DNA of 31,452 bases from a virus, in the IMG/VR virus record IMGVR_UViG_3300021957_000174, positions 1 to 31,452 of that record, one strand, 5' to 3'. A program made the translations under genes and the position numbers. Below, in pieces: positions 21,531 to 30,503 of this stretch (positions within the stretch are counted from its first letter, which is position 1; each line of letters starts with the position of its first letter). Below the pieces are notes generated by a model. That model made no database searches. It was not told the DNA's origin and was given only the letters and a program-made list of their open reading frames with translations.

Positions 21531-21691
21531 TTCTTATGTACAATTTTCTGTACAGTATCCGATTCGTAAATGCGAATGCCCAACCAAATAATAGTGAATA
21601 TACTAGCTATTGGGGGCAACCAAGCCGCCATTGACATAACTCCAGTCGATGCCGCAAATACGTCAACGGCCTGCTTCGTTTCTTCTTGCAT
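21527..21691 (-). CDS. Class II-like holin, 54 residues
   Basis: Starts MQEETKQAVDVFAASTGVMS, with two hydrophobic segments (TGVMSMAAWLPPIASIF and TIIWLGIRIYE) and a basic C terminus (VQKIVHKK). The AAWLPPIASIFTIIWLGIRI pattern resembles small T7-type and marine-phage holins. The ATG overlaps the upstream stop (TGATG), indicating coupling. It is separate from the 3TM holin 2 kb downstream, so the phage may carry a holin pair. Confidence 0.75.
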   Translation of the reverse strand: MQEETKQAVDVFAASTGVMSMAAWLPPIASIFTIIWLGIRIYESDTVQKIVHKK

Positions 21692-21876
21692 CATTCTTCC
21701 TCAGATAAACTGTCCTTAATCGAATTAGCATAAGCATTAAGAAGGACATTAATTTCCTGCGCTTGCATTTCTAATTGATTAAGCTCTGCTTTTAATACAT
21801 TAATGCGCTGAACCTGTGCTTTTTGTGCATCGTTCAAATCATCTTCTGTGTACGTCTTGTCATCTATGGTTATCAT
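21691..21876 (-). CDS. DUF6447-like small coiled protein
   Basis: 61 residues from ATG 21876, where AAGGGG lies six bases upstream; the frame from 21903 lacks a site. It starts MITIDDKTYTEDDLNDAQKA and continues as a helical coiled region, LKAELNQLEMQAQEINVLLN. This matches the DUF6447 pattern seen near tail-fibre genes of marine phages. Function unknown. Confidence 0.75.
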   Translation of the reverse strand: MITIDDKTYTEDDLNDAQKAQVQRINVLKAELNQLEMQAQEINVLLNAYANSIKDSLSEEE

Positions 21877-21886
21877 GTTAATCCCC

Positions 21887-22174
21887 TTACCAAGGTGTTC
21901 CAACAGTTACAGATGGACTAGCTTGTTCCGCTAGGTCAGCATCCAGTGAAGCCTCAAGAGACTCTGTGTCTAGTTCTTCCTGTACCCATCCGATAACCGC
22001 TTCTTCGGTAAGGCTGTCATAAGCTACATAGCCTTCTGCTTCTGCATCGGGGGTGAAGCTACAAGTGCCGTAGGATGAGGCTGTAAAGTCACCAGAGGTC
22101 TTAGAGACTCTCCAGTGGGCTATAATAACGCCTCCGTCTGTGTTGCTTTCTAAGTTTGAGATTGTAAAGTTCAT
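21887..22174 (-). CDS. Small conserved phage protein (DUF7936-like)
   Basis: 95 residues from ATG 22174. The pattern NTDGGVIIAHWRVSKTSGDF, then YDSLTEEAVIGWVQEELD and a C-terminal VTVGTPW corresponds to a small beta-strand plus helix protein common after tail-fibre genes in marine phages. Function unknown. Its short distance to both neighbours places it in the fibre-lysis operon. Confidence 0.75.
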   Translation of the reverse strand: MNFTISNLESNTDGGVIIAHWRVSKTSGDFTASSYGTCSFTPDAEAEGYVAYDSLTEEAVIGWVQEELDTESLEASLDADLAEQASPSVTVGTPW

Positions 22175-22175
22175 A

Positions 22176-22421
22176 TTAGTTGGTCTCCAGTGATGCTTGA
22201 TAAGCCGCAACTACGGCATCGGTATGAACAGCGGCACAGATAGCTTGCACCTCTGTAGATTCGTTACTGTAGTCATCACCTGCGGTTACTACGTGTCTGT
22301 GGTAGCCAGAAGATAGTTCTACGCCATCCTCTAATACCTTGGTGCAGGTTCGTACTTGTACTGCTTTGAACTCACCTACGATTTCAATCTTGTCTTCTGA
22401 TATTACTTTTTCTAAAGCCAT
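22176..22421 (-). CDS. Small conserved phage protein downstream of the tail fibre
   Basis: 81 residues, starting MALEKVISEDKIEIVGEFKA, with GGAG six bases before the ATG. It contains QVRTCTKVLEDGVELSSGYH and a helical C terminus. It resembles small proteins commonly found beside tail-fibre genes; role unknown. The next gene starts two bases after its stop. Confidence 0.72.
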   Translation of the reverse strand: MALEKVISEDKIEIVGEFKAVQVRTCTKVLEDGVELSSGYHRHVVTAGDDYSNESTEVQAICAAVHTDAVVAAYQASLETN

Positions 22422-22439
22422 TGTATTGCTCCTGTCTGT

Positions 22440-22457
22440 GCCTAGAATCCACTAGGC
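22440..22457 (-). terminator. Hairpin after the tail fibre, no T tract
   Basis: GCCTAG/CTAGGC with a six-base loop lies between the tail-fibre stop and the next gene. The absence of a T run argues against strong termination. It may protect the 3' end of the fibre transcript or partially pause transcription. Confidence 0.4.
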
Positions 22458-22466
22458 GTATGGTTG

Positions 22467-25076
22467 TTATGCTACCTTGTAGGTTACAGTGCCTCTAACC
22501 GACCAACTACCTGACGCATCGCTGTATCTAACGAGACTTGTAGTGTTATCTCTGACTAAGTTAATTTCATCGCTTCTTATTAGGCAACCAGTGATATCCA
22601 ACCCAGTAAGCTGGTCTAAATATGATACCGAACCCTGTCCATGGTGAAAAGAAACTGAAGTACCAGCGGAATTAAAAGGCAGACTTTTTATTTTTATTTC
22701 GTTTGTTGACGTTGATTCTGTAGCAGTGTTGATTGCAAAAAACACAGTAACTAAATCGCCTACTTTGACATATAATCCCGCCGCCGCGCCAAAAGTCCCT
22801 AAAGTAGCCGTAGGAGTCCAAGTACCCTCCTCATAGTCATCCAACTTGTTAGCAGCACCTGTGCCGCCTAAGTAGACACCGCCTGATAGGTAGAGGTCTT
22901 TGAAGCGACCGCCTGACCAACCTAAGCCAACAGCACCGTCCCTATGCGAACCATCAGAGTTAACAGGGTAAATCTGGTCAGCACCGTCATCAAAGCGAAC
23001 ATTAGTATCACCAGTGCCGACATACACATCACCACCAGTAGTACCAATAGTACCTACGGTTGAGCCGTCTTTGTAGAACTGAGCAATAGCGCCATCTGAA
23101 GATAGACGATTTAACTGCAAAGGATGTGCATTAGTTTGTGTTACATAAAGTTCGCCACCAGCTTTTATCTCAGTTCCATCGGCGTTAAAATTAACCCCAG
23201 ACTTACCCACCAACAGGTTGCCTGATGAGTCTATGCGCATACGTTCTGCGCCGCCACTTTCAAACGTAGCAGTTCCATTAGAATCCCATGTCTGCCTCTT
23301 AACTCCATCGTGATAAAGAGATAATGTTTCTCCATTACCGCCATGCGACCTTATGTAAGATACTTTGCCTGTGCCTTTTGTATTTGTAAGCACTATGGCT
23401 TTTTGTGTTTCAAAATCTCCTTCAATATCTAATATTCCATCAGGCGAACTAGTACCAATACCTACATTCCCTGATGAGTCTATGCGCATACGTTCTGTGT
23501 TGCCTGTCTTAAACGCCATTTGGTAGGCAGCGTTAATGTGCGACAAGCCTACTCCATCGCCGCCTCGCATTTCAATATACTGGTCGGGGTTAGAAAACCT
23601 TGTTGCTCGCAAACCTACACCATTATCGTGCGAATCAACTCTTACACTAGGCGAACTAGTACCAATACCCACACGACCGCTGGAGTCTATGCGCAGGCGT
23701 TCTGTATTGTGTACAGAAAAAGCTAACGGGTGATTATTTCTTGAGTTTATTTTCGCTACATTGTTGGTCTGGTCTGCTTCAATGTATGTTTTAACATTAT
23801 CACCAGTAAAGTCACCTACACTGATAATACCCGTAGACGAACTATTGACAGAAAGATTATGGTTTGGCGAAGCAGTACCAATACCCACATTGCCTGATGA
23901 GTCTATGCGCATGGCTTCTGCGCCGCCAGCCCTCAAGTAAAGGTTGTCACCAATAGAACCTATTTGTACTTTATAGTCTGCTGTAGTTGCCGCATCTTGG
24001 AACTCTATACCGCCAGTAGTTGTACCTGAACCACCAATGACTCTCACTGGCAAAGTGTCTCCAGCACCACCTTGAATTGTTAGCTTTCTACTAGGCGAAT
24101 TAGTACCAATACCTAGATTTTGTCCTGTGTTGATGTAGTTATCACCACCAGTTCTTAACCGTACTTTAGCTGTTCCTGATTGTGATAAACGGAACTCAGG
24201 GGCTGAAGCATCTACATGAAGGGTAGCCGTAGGACTAGTAGTACCAATACCCACATTCCCTGATGAGTCTATTAAGAACTTAGTACCTGCGGAATTAGCA
24301 ATTAAAAAACTACCGTCATAATATCCTGCAAAGCCAGAGCCGACACTCCAAGAGTTATTGCCACCATCAAGCTTTAATTGAAAACCGTCGGTTTTTTTAA
24401 TATGCGCTGCCGCACTAGGCGAGCTAGTACCTATACCTAAAGACTCCGCAGACGCATCCCAGAACAACTTAGGCGTTGTGCCTGTGTCCTCGTAGAAGCT
24501 GATGTCACCGCCTGAACTTAATTTAGCTCTATTTGTTCCGTCTTGAGTAAAGTACAGAGATGAATCTGTAGACTCATTGCGTAATGCCCAAGATGTAATT
24601 CCAGCAGATGTTAGTGTAAGAGAAGCATCTGTTGCGCTATTGCCTTGAACTGATAAATTTGGAGAAGAAGCCGCTATAGCCAAACCATCAGCAGAAATAC
24701 TGCCAGTAACGTCTATGCCTGTGGAGGTGGTGGCTAGTTTTTCTGCATTGTCGTAATACAGTTGAACAGAGCCATTACTATTCGCTACTACTTTGTTTTC
24801 ACCTGATGAGCTTTGTAAACTTACAAAGTTACTACCTATAAGGCGTAAACCGCCTGTTCCTGTATCTTCTACACGGCTATTATTACCATCATGATAAATC
24901 TGTAGGTCATTCCCTGCACCGAAGATAGCCTTGTCGTTGTCACCGAAGTTGAGGTTGCCTGTTAAAGTGCCGCCAGAAGTCTCTAGTTTATCGTCATTTA
25001 AATTAGTAAAGTTCGCATCAACTTCATTATTAGTTAGGGGCGAACCCTTACCACTTCGTGTCGTAATAGTAGCCAT
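22467..25076 (-). CDS. Tail fibre with GxxGIGTxSP repeats
   Basis: 869 residues. The N terminus (ITTRSGKGSPLTNNEVDANF) is a common virion-attachment start in marine phages. The middle has about seven repeats of the type RMRIDSSGNVGIGTSSP or shorter forms, with DNA-level similarity. The C terminus begins DDYEEGTWTPTATLG and contains beta-rich segments that probably bind the receptor. The repeats may form a trimeric beta-helical shaft. Repeat units allow recombination between fibres. No chaperone domain is recognisable. Confidence 0.85.
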   Translation of the reverse strand: MATITTRSGKGSPLTNNEVDANFTNLNDDKLETSGGTLTGNLNFGDNDKAIFGAGNDLQIYHDGNNSRVEDTGTGGLRLIGSNFVSLQSSSGENKVVANSNGSVQLYYDNAEKLATTSTGIDVTGSISADGLAIAASSPNLSVQGNSATDASLTLTSAGITSWALRNESTDSSLYFTQDGTNRAKLSSGGDISFYEDTGTTPKLFWDASAESLGIGTSSPSAAAHIKKTDGFQLKLDGGNNSWSVGSGFAGYYDGSFLIANSAGTKFLIDSSGNVGIGTTSPTATLHVDASAPEFRLSQSGTAKVRLRTGGDNYINTGQNLGIGTNSPSRKLTIQGGAGDTLPVRVIGGSGTTTGGIEFQDAATTADYKVQIGSIGDNLYLRAGGAEAMRIDSSGNVGIGTASPNHNLSVNSSSTGIISVGDFTGDNVKTYIEADQTNNVAKINSRNNHPLAFSVHNTERLRIDSSGRVGIGTSSPSVRVDSHDNGVGLRATRFSNPDQYIEMRGGDGVGLSHINAAYQMAFKTGNTERMRIDSSGNVGIGTSSPDGILDIEGDFETQKAIVLTNTKGTGKVSYIRSHGGNGETLSLYHDGVKRQTWDSNGTATFESGGAERMRIDSSGNLLVGKSGVNFNADGTEIKAGGELYVTQTNAHPLQLNRLSSDGAIAQFYKDGSTVGTIGTTGGDVYVGTGDTNVRFDDGADQIYPVNSDGSHRDGAVGLGWSGGRFKDLYLSGGVYLGGTGAANKLDDYEEGTWTPTATLGTFGAAAGLYVKVGDLVTVFFAINTATESTSTNEIKIKSLPFNSAGTSVSFHHGQGSVSYLDQLTGLDITGCLIRSDEINLVRDNTTSLVRYSDASGSWSVRGTVTYKVA

Positions 25077-25092
25077 CGGTAGCCCCTTCTAA

Positions 25093-25542
25093 TTAAACTG
25101 CGTTTATAGTTATAGTCCAAGTAACTGACATAGTATCATCAGGTTCCTTATAGACTTGATTAAAGGTAGTTCGGCAAAGCATAGTCCCACCAGAAGCCGC
25201 ATTGAAAATACCTGCTTCTGTAACCGCACCAGTGCCTTCTCCTGCCTCAAAAGAAGAAACATAGGTGATGGTGTTGCTTGATGCGGAAGTGCTGTCTAAA
25301 GCCTCCCTAGAGCCTAGAATAGAGACTAGATCAGTCTGACCAGCGGCAGGGGTAGTAGTGCCAGAGCCTAAAGCCATATGCGACATAACACTGGCAGAAG
25401 TGCCAGCCATTCTTGAGCATATAAACTCAAGGCCAGAGCTGACTAAAAGGTTTTTAATCTCGCGGCTTTCCTTAACTTTGCCATTTTTATCTTTCAATAC
25501 TAAGCGAACCTTGCCGCTTACTTTCACTTTATCATGAATCAT
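25093..25542 (-). CDS. Conserved tail/baseplate-associated protein
   Basis: 149 residues. It opens with strands (VKVSGKVRLVLKDKNGKVKE), then NLLVSSGLEFICSRMAG, SHMALGSGTTTPAAGQTDL and GTGAVTEAGIFNAASGGTML. I associate this pattern with proteins beside tail fibres in many phages; it probably forms a small beta domain in the baseplate or fibre base. The site AGGTGA precedes the ATG. Function by context only. Confidence 0.72.
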   Translation of the reverse strand: MIHDKVKVSGKVRLVLKDKNGKVKESREIKNLLVSSGLEFICSRMAGTSASVMSHMALGSGTTTPAAGQTDLVSILGSREALDSTSASSNTITYVSSFEAGEGTGAVTEAGIFNAASGGTMLCRTTFNQVYKEPDDTMSVTWTITINAV

Positions 25543-25552
25543 AAGTCACCTG

Positions 25553-26173
25553 CTAAAAGGATTGTGAGTAGCCGACATAATCTTCGGCAAAATAATTAAA
25601 CGAGCAATAACCTTGCCCACGTAATGAACCAGAATCGGATGTTTGAATTGTATCACTTAATTGCTTGCCAAACGAATTAACCGATTGATCAGACACAATT
25701 CCTAAATCAGTCCTTACTTTTGTAAAGTGCATCTCCTGATCATCTTGCGCTGTAGCCTGTCCATCAAGATCATCTGTAGCATAAACAGTATCAGTTAGAA
25801 CTTTAGCAAAGTCATATCGCAAAGCATCACTAACAACTGTGCTATCAGATAATCTTTTGCCAACTGCAATATTATCTATTTGGTCTGTAGCACTAGCGGC
25901 ATCGTTAACTACTTTGCCAACATTTAATATCTGATCATCTGCAACATTGCCTTGATCGGCTAAATATTTGCCTACATCCTTGCGCTCTGCATCCGAAACA
26001 GTCGCGCTATCAGATAATGACTTGATAAAATTCTTAACTAATTGATCAGCGGCACTTATTGAATCTAGCAAAAACTTAGTGATAAGAAAATCACCCAGCT
26101 TTATATCTGCGACTGCCTTTTTGAATCCTACCGTTGCAACAGCCTTTTTAAATGCTATGGCCGCCTTAATCAT
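25553..26173 (-). CDS. Tail-associated protein with 18-residue repeats
   Basis: 206 residues. After a basic start (MIKAAIAFKKAVATVGFKKA) there are at least seven tandem units of about 18 residues with core K-x-L-x-D-x(5)-D, for example GKYLADQGNVADDQ, GKRLSDSTVVSDA and GKQLSDTIQTSDS. The last part ends GQGYCSFNYFAEDYVGYSQS, an aromatic-rich tail I associate with marine phage fibres. A repetitive rod or shaft is likely. It lies between two other tail genes. Confidence 0.72.
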   Translation of the reverse strand: MIKAAIAFKKAVATVGFKKAVADIKLGDFLITKFLLDSISAADQLVKNFIKSLSDSATVSDAERKDVGKYLADQGNVADDQILNVGKVVNDAASATDQIDNIAVGKRLSDSTVVSDALRYDFAKVLTDTVYATDDLDGQATAQDDQEMHFTKVRTDLGIVSDQSVNSFGKQLSDTIQTSDSGSLRGQGYCSFNYFAEDYVGYSQSF

Positions 26174-26496
26174 TAGAAATCTTCCCTGATATAGAAATCT
26201 AAAACCTCATAAACAGTTTCAACATTTCCGTTCTGGTAGGTAATTTCAATCTCGCCTTCGTAGTATCCTTCTGAGATGTCTAGCTGATCATTGGAAAAGG
26301 TAAAAATTGCAATGCCTTCTGCAAAGTTGCTACCTATATCAGCAGAGGATAAAGTAAATAAAATAGTGGTTGAGCCTTTAGCCCGAAACTTTAGAACACA
26401 TGAACCACCGCTAAAGTCAATAACAGAGCCATCGTCATCTCTAGTTAGCTCAGCCCTTATCTGTGGAGCTTGATCATTTTGGACTAATTGATACAT
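26173..26496 (-). CDS. Baseplate-type Ig-like protein (BppU N-terminal-like)
   Basis: 107 residues, nearly all beta strand, starting MYQLVQNDQAPQIRAELTRD. VIDFSGGSCVLKFRAKGST, then EGYYEGEIEITYQNGNVETV and a final DFYIREDF fit the small beta domain of upper-baseplate proteins. It would link fibre parts to the baseplate. Its start follows a 60-base AT-rich gap. Assignment from pattern only. Confidence 0.7.
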   Translation of the reverse strand: MYQLVQNDQAPQIRAELTRDDDGSVIDFSGGSCVLKFRAKGSTTILFTLSSADIGSNFAEGIAIFTFSNDQLDISEGYYEGEIEITYQNGNVETVYEVLDFYIREDF

Positions 26497-26556
26497 ATTT
26501 AACCTCTAAAATTTATTAAATTATACTGTTTAAGGATCAATATAACCATAGTGTAT

Positions 26557-26796
26557 TTAATCTGTAGGTTGAACTGGAAAGGTTTCATCAGTCCAGCTCG
26601 CTACCTCAGGAAAGTTTTGCGGCATATCGCGCAAAGCCTGTCTATATATAGCCCATTCTGCCTTTTTTGATTCGCTCAATGGACTATCTGCAACTTGTGT
26701 CCAATCTGATTCTTGCAGTGCTTCTAATCTGCGTTTTCTGTTTATATCTTCAAAAGGTATAGAAAATTGTGTTTCGGAATCGCCTGTATATATCAT
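26557..26796 (-). CDS. Phage tail assembly chaperone (Phage_tail_APC-like)
   Basis: 79 residues. RRLEALQESDWTQVADSPLS, then SKKAEWAIYRQALRDMPQ and a final SWTDETFPVQP match the Phage_tail_APC family, small proteins linked to tail-fibre genes. Its ATG overlaps the stop of the tail hub gene by four bases (ATGA). It probably assists fibre or hub assembly. Confidence 0.82.
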   Translation of the reverse strand: MIYTGDSETQFSIPFEDINRKRRLEALQESDWTQVADSPLSESKKAEWAIYRQALRDMPQNFPEVASWTDETFPVQPTD

Positions 26797-29372
26797 CTAG
26801 CTAACGCCTCTGCCGATATAAAATTATTGTCCCATTGGCGTACGCCATAAACGCCTATCTGATAGCCATAAAGCCTAATGTAAACTTTGCTACCGCCTCG
26901 CAAAGCTAATATTTTTGGAATGCGCAATAATTTTCCAGCGAGTGTTCCAGTTGCATAACCAAAACTATAAAAATTAAAATCTCCTGTTCTTGTGCCATTA
27001 ATATCATATGAATCAGTTATAGAATTAGCTCTTTGTATGTGTGTTGTGATCATTGTTGCAGATGTGCTACTAAATTCTCCACTAGCACTGGCTTCCATTA
27101 AAACTATATAGTCAATTGCTTGTGATGTGGTTAGCGGTGTAATAAACTCAATTGCCGCTAATTGGTCTAAAGTTGAAGTTAAATACTTATGGTAGGGTGT
27201 TGTAGCAATATATTCATAATATTCACTACTAAATTGAGTTGCGCTTACATTAAGTGTACTGATTCCCTTTATAGTGCCCAGTGCATTCTCTTTAATTTGC
27301 GGTGAATCAACAGTATTGTTTACGATTAAATCGCCAGTTACGAAATCATCGTCTGCATCCCAGCTACTTGTAGAGGCGTTATAAGTCCACGCATGGGTAG
27401 AATCTGGCGAAGTTGATGTATCTTTAGTTATAACAGCATCTTTATCCTTTGGATCACGCCCTGCCGCTGTAGTAAATTCTGCTGTAGTTGGGGCATTAGC
27501 ATTAGCTTTAGTAATTCTATAAATACTAGGCACTTTAGGAGCAAAGTCAGCAGGGGTAGTGGCTGTTCCACTTAGCCCAGCACTCTTTACGCCAAGTTCA
27601 TTGATTGCATAAACAACAATTTGATATGTTTTATTTGGTAATACGCCTGCAATAACAAATGGCGATCCTAATGTGGTCTGTTTATAGACCTGTCCACTAT
27701 CAGTCGTATTCTGCCAAGTTATCTCATATCTATCAGTAAAGGCATCATCAGGAGCAGTCCAAGATACTCCAATAGTACCGACTACAGTGCCATCATCATT
27801 AACAGTAGTATCAGGAGTTAATACTAAGGGGGCTTGCGCTGGTTGTGCTGTTTTGCCATCGTACAAGCTAACTGTACCGCCTACAGTGAAATCAAGTTCA
27901 TCACTGGTGTTCCACGTGTAAGCGGCTGAATCGTTCTCAATAGCTTCTATTTCTACTGCTAATCCAGCCTCTTGGTCTAAGACTAGGTTATAGTTAATAA
28001 TCTCGAATATCTTATTGGTATATCCTAAACGAGTATTACTCAAGCGGATATTGTCCCCGACTTTAACTTTAAGCCCTGTAAGATTAAGGCGCATCTTAAC
28101 GGTGGTCTGTAGCCTACTCTTTAACATCGTCAGCCTAGCAATCCGCTGAGAGCGTATGTTGTTAGTAGTCATTGGCAGTGCCATATCAAGATATATGGTC
28201 TCGCCATCTGCGGTGGCATAGGTACTGCTAACTTGAGATGGGTAGTCTGCAACTACATAGTTTTCTTCTTCGCTAACAAAACTGCCTTTGACAGCGTTAT
28301 ATATATTTCTTCGGCTTTGCTTAGTACTGACCTCTAGTGGGGCTATTAGATTATCTTCGTTTATATCTAGGCTAGGCGATTGATATTCGTGTGCAGTCAT
28401 TACATATTTGCCGCCCACTAAAGTCAGCGTTCCAATCATAGAAGATAGGATATTTTCTATATTAGCCTTGTGGGTATTAGCGGTGTCCAGTACGCCATCA
28501 CAGGTAAAACGCTTTTGCGTACCTCCAGCATCTAAAGCAACATCTTCATCACAAATATCAGCGGCATCTACCACAGATTGAAGATCGATATTATCTATAG
28601 ATTCGCCTAAACCATACTTTTCATTAGTTAAATAATCTAAAAGTATTATCGCTGGATTTGTTGTATAGCCTTCATTAGTCCATATCCCAGTAGGTCTATG
28701 ATATGAATCGCCTACACTAGAATCATAATAACTAGATGTGCTGTCTTGTCTAGGATCATAAGCTCTAGTCCCTTTTACAACTACGCTAATATTAGGAACA
28801 CCACTTGTGAAAACCTCTGCATCATACCTAAGCCTAACAACTAAGGCCGCGACACCGTTCAACGTATGTCTTTTTAAATATCCGCTAGATACCCAACCAG
28901 CAATTCCATTATCAGCCAGCGCAGATGATTGGTCAGTGTCATAGCCATAGATAAATTCATGCTGTACATAATCCCCCCAATCACCCTGATAGCCAGAGTC
29001 CCAGATCTTTTCATCATTGAAATATATTTCTTCAAATTCTTGTAATCTATGCCCTGCAACAGCTATAACCATCGTCAGATATGTGTTATCAGTGCCGCTA
29101 GAACCTATGGCAATAATTGTGCCACCAATCCTTGCGCGTCCATAGATCATTTTTTTTGGAGATTGTGGATCGCGCACATTAAAATTAAGGCCGCGCATTT
29201 GGTCAAAGCTCGGCTTCGGCATCAAAGCTCTACTAACAGCGGATAGCCCTGCACCTACGGCAAAAGCCGCCGCAAAACCAGCTAATGATGTAGCGGCTAA
29301 TCCGAAAATAGTTGCGCCTGTTGCGGCCGCGCCTGCGGCTGTAGCTAGACCTGCTATTGCTGATATTGCCAT
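26793..29372 (-). CDS. Central tail hub / host specificity protein (gpJ-like)
   Basis: 859 residues. An Ala/Gly-rich hydrophobic N terminus precedes PKKMIYGRARIGGTIIAIGS, YLTMVIAVAGHRLQEFEEIY and EIWFND-like IYFNDEKIWDSG, which are typical of tail-tip J-type proteins. A fibronectin type III domain spans about residues 514-610 (PNKTYQIVVYAINELGVKSA). The C-terminal part, beta-rich, may carry receptor-binding surfaces. Lambda gpJ has 1132 residues. It forms the hub at the tail tip. Confidence 0.85.
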   Translation of the reverse strand: MAISAIAGLATAAGAAATGATIFGLAATSLAGFAAAFAVGAGLSAVSRALMPKPSFDQMRGLNFNVRDPQSPKKMIYGRARIGGTIIAIGSSGTDNTYLTMVIAVAGHRLQEFEEIYFNDEKIWDSGYQGDWGDYVQHEFIYGYDTDQSSALADNGIAGWVSSGYLKRHTLNGVAALVVRLRYDAEVFTSGVPNISVVVKGTRAYDPRQDSTSSYYDSSVGDSYHRPTGIWTNEGYTTNPAIILLDYLTNEKYGLGESIDNIDLQSVVDAADICDEDVALDAGGTQKRFTCDGVLDTANTHKANIENILSSMIGTLTLVGGKYVMTAHEYQSPSLDINEDNLIAPLEVSTKQSRRNIYNAVKGSFVSEEENYVVADYPSQVSSTYATADGETIYLDMALPMTTNNIRSQRIARLTMLKSRLQTTVKMRLNLTGLKVKVGDNIRLSNTRLGYTNKIFEIINYNLVLDQEAGLAVEIEAIENDSAAYTWNTSDELDFTVGGTVSLYDGKTAQPAQAPLVLTPDTTVNDDGTVVGTIGVSWTAPDDAFTDRYEITWQNTTDSGQVYKQTTLGSPFVIAGVLPNKTYQIVVYAINELGVKSAGLSGTATTPADFAPKVPSIYRITKANANAPTTAEFTTAAGRDPKDKDAVITKDTSTSPDSTHAWTYNASTSSWDADDDFVTGDLIVNNTVDSPQIKENALGTIKGISTLNVSATQFSSEYYEYIATTPYHKYLTSTLDQLAAIEFITPLTTSQAIDYIVLMEASASGEFSSTSATMITTHIQRANSITDSYDINGTRTGDFNFYSFGYATGTLAGKLLRIPKILALRGGSKVYIRLYGYQIGVYGVRQWDNNFISAEALAR

Positions 29373-29375
29373 TTA

Positions 29376-29828
29376 TTAACCTAAATGCTTAGAGTATATG
29401 CGCTCTATTAAATCAAATCCCATGCCGACCATTAAACTATCAAATGGGATATGTACCTTTGTGTTAATGTTCATTAGAGAAACGTCATTTTCTCTGCACC
29501 ATTTCTCAGCATATTTGATCAACTTATAACCAGTTGCGCCTGCTCTTGAATCAGGCGTTACAAATATAATATCGCATATGCCAAACATATGATCCTTGTA
29601 GTGCAATGATCTGCTAACAGTCATCACAAAATAACCAACTAACTTGCCTTCATCTCTTGCTGTAAAGATTTTCAGAATACCTGCGGCATCTAATGTCGCG
29701 TATTGTTCCCAGTCTGGGTTCAGCTTTATCTGGCCTTTATTTAAAGCTACCAGCTCCCAGTGTTCTTCGATTAGTGGCTGAATATCTTCTTTGACATTAG
29801 CCAAACACTCTAAGGAATATTTAATCAT
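29376..29828 (-). CDS. GNAT-family acetyltransferase
   Basis: 150 residues. EGKLVGYFVMTVSRSLH, then ICDIIFVTPDSRAGATGYKL with the acetyl-CoA loop RAGATG and LIKYAEKWCRENDV are the GNAT motifs. It lies between tail-tip genes and may modify a virion or host protein; the substrate is unknown. Such enzymes occur at this site in other marine phages, from memory. A TAGGC lies very close to the ATG, so initiation may be weak or coupled. Confidence 0.85.
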   Translation of the reverse strand: MIKYSLECLANVKEDIQPLIEEHWELVALNKGQIKLNPDWEQYATLDAAGILKIFTARDEGKLVGYFVMTVSRSLHYKDHMFGICDIIFVTPDSRAGATGYKLIKYAEKWCRENDVSLMNINTKVHIPFDSLMVGMGFDLIERIYSKHLG

Positions 29829-29882
29829 CTGCCTACTCTCATAGTCTTTCGGACTGCTATAAAAGACAATCCCAAAGCTGGC

Positions 29883-30503
29883 TTAAAACGCCATCGGATC
29901 TATACCCAACCCATAACTACTTCCACCACCGCCAACACTGCTTGATTTTCTACCCCAAACTATTTCTTTTTCTTGTATCTTTGCCACAAACTCAAAAGAA
30001 TAGTCATTAGGAAAATCTAATTTCTGATCGCCATCTGTGTATCTACGCTCTTTTGTTTTCTCTAGCTGTAGTAACTTATTTTCTATCGCTACTGTGATAG
30101 TTGAATAATCAGCACCCTCGCTGATAGTCATAACATCCATAAAGCCGCTAAAGATAGTGACTGGATCATTAATAATAGAAGCCGTAGCATCAAACGCGCC
30201 TAAACGTATCACTACCGACCGCCCCTGATAATCTTCATCTCTAGCCTTTTGCACTAAAGAAGTTTTAACACCTGTCAGTGTAAGGCTTGCGCCTACTGCA
30301 CCTAGATCTGTCTTTTCTTCAAAGCTAGATATTGATAACAGATCGCCAGCACCTAGATAGGTATTACTGTTCCAGATTAGATCGCCATGTCCAGACCACA
30401 GATAAATAGAGCCTGATGTAAAGTTAAGATCAACAAGGTAGAACGGCCTAACTAAATCCGCAGTGGCGGCTGACTGCATTCCTGATGTTAAATCTCTGCT
30501 CAT
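29883..30503 (-). CDS. Tail-tip protein (DUF2163/gpL-like)
   Basis: 206 residues. ADLVRPFYLVDLNFTSGSIY, then GAVGASLTLTGVKTSLVQKA and ISEGADYSTITVAIENKLLQ fit the family that forms the distal tail and binds the hub. It ends in a Ser/Gly-rich segment. Its ATG overlaps the stop of the preceding gene by one base with GAGG upstream. Assigned from pattern and position between tape measure and hub. Confidence 0.75.
   Translation of the reverse strand: MSRDLTSGMQSAATADLVRPFYLVDLNFTSGSIYLWSGHGDLIWNSNTYLGAGDLLSISSFEEKTDLGAVGASLTLTGVKTSLVQKARDEDYQGRSVVIRLGAFDATASIINDPVTIFSGFMDVMTISEGADYSTITVAIENKLLQLEKTKERRYTDGDQKLDFPNDYSFEFVAKIQEKEIVWGRKSSSVGGGGSSYGLGIDPMAF

Noticed and set aside
22467-25076. CRISPR-like repeat array from the regularly recurring bases
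   Set aside because: The repeats are coding (GxxGIGTxSP units of the fibre) with uneven spacing.
29829-29882. Small frame ending FIAVRKTMRVGR before the acetyltransferase
   Set aside because: It lacks an ATG with a ribosome site, and only TTG starts are available.
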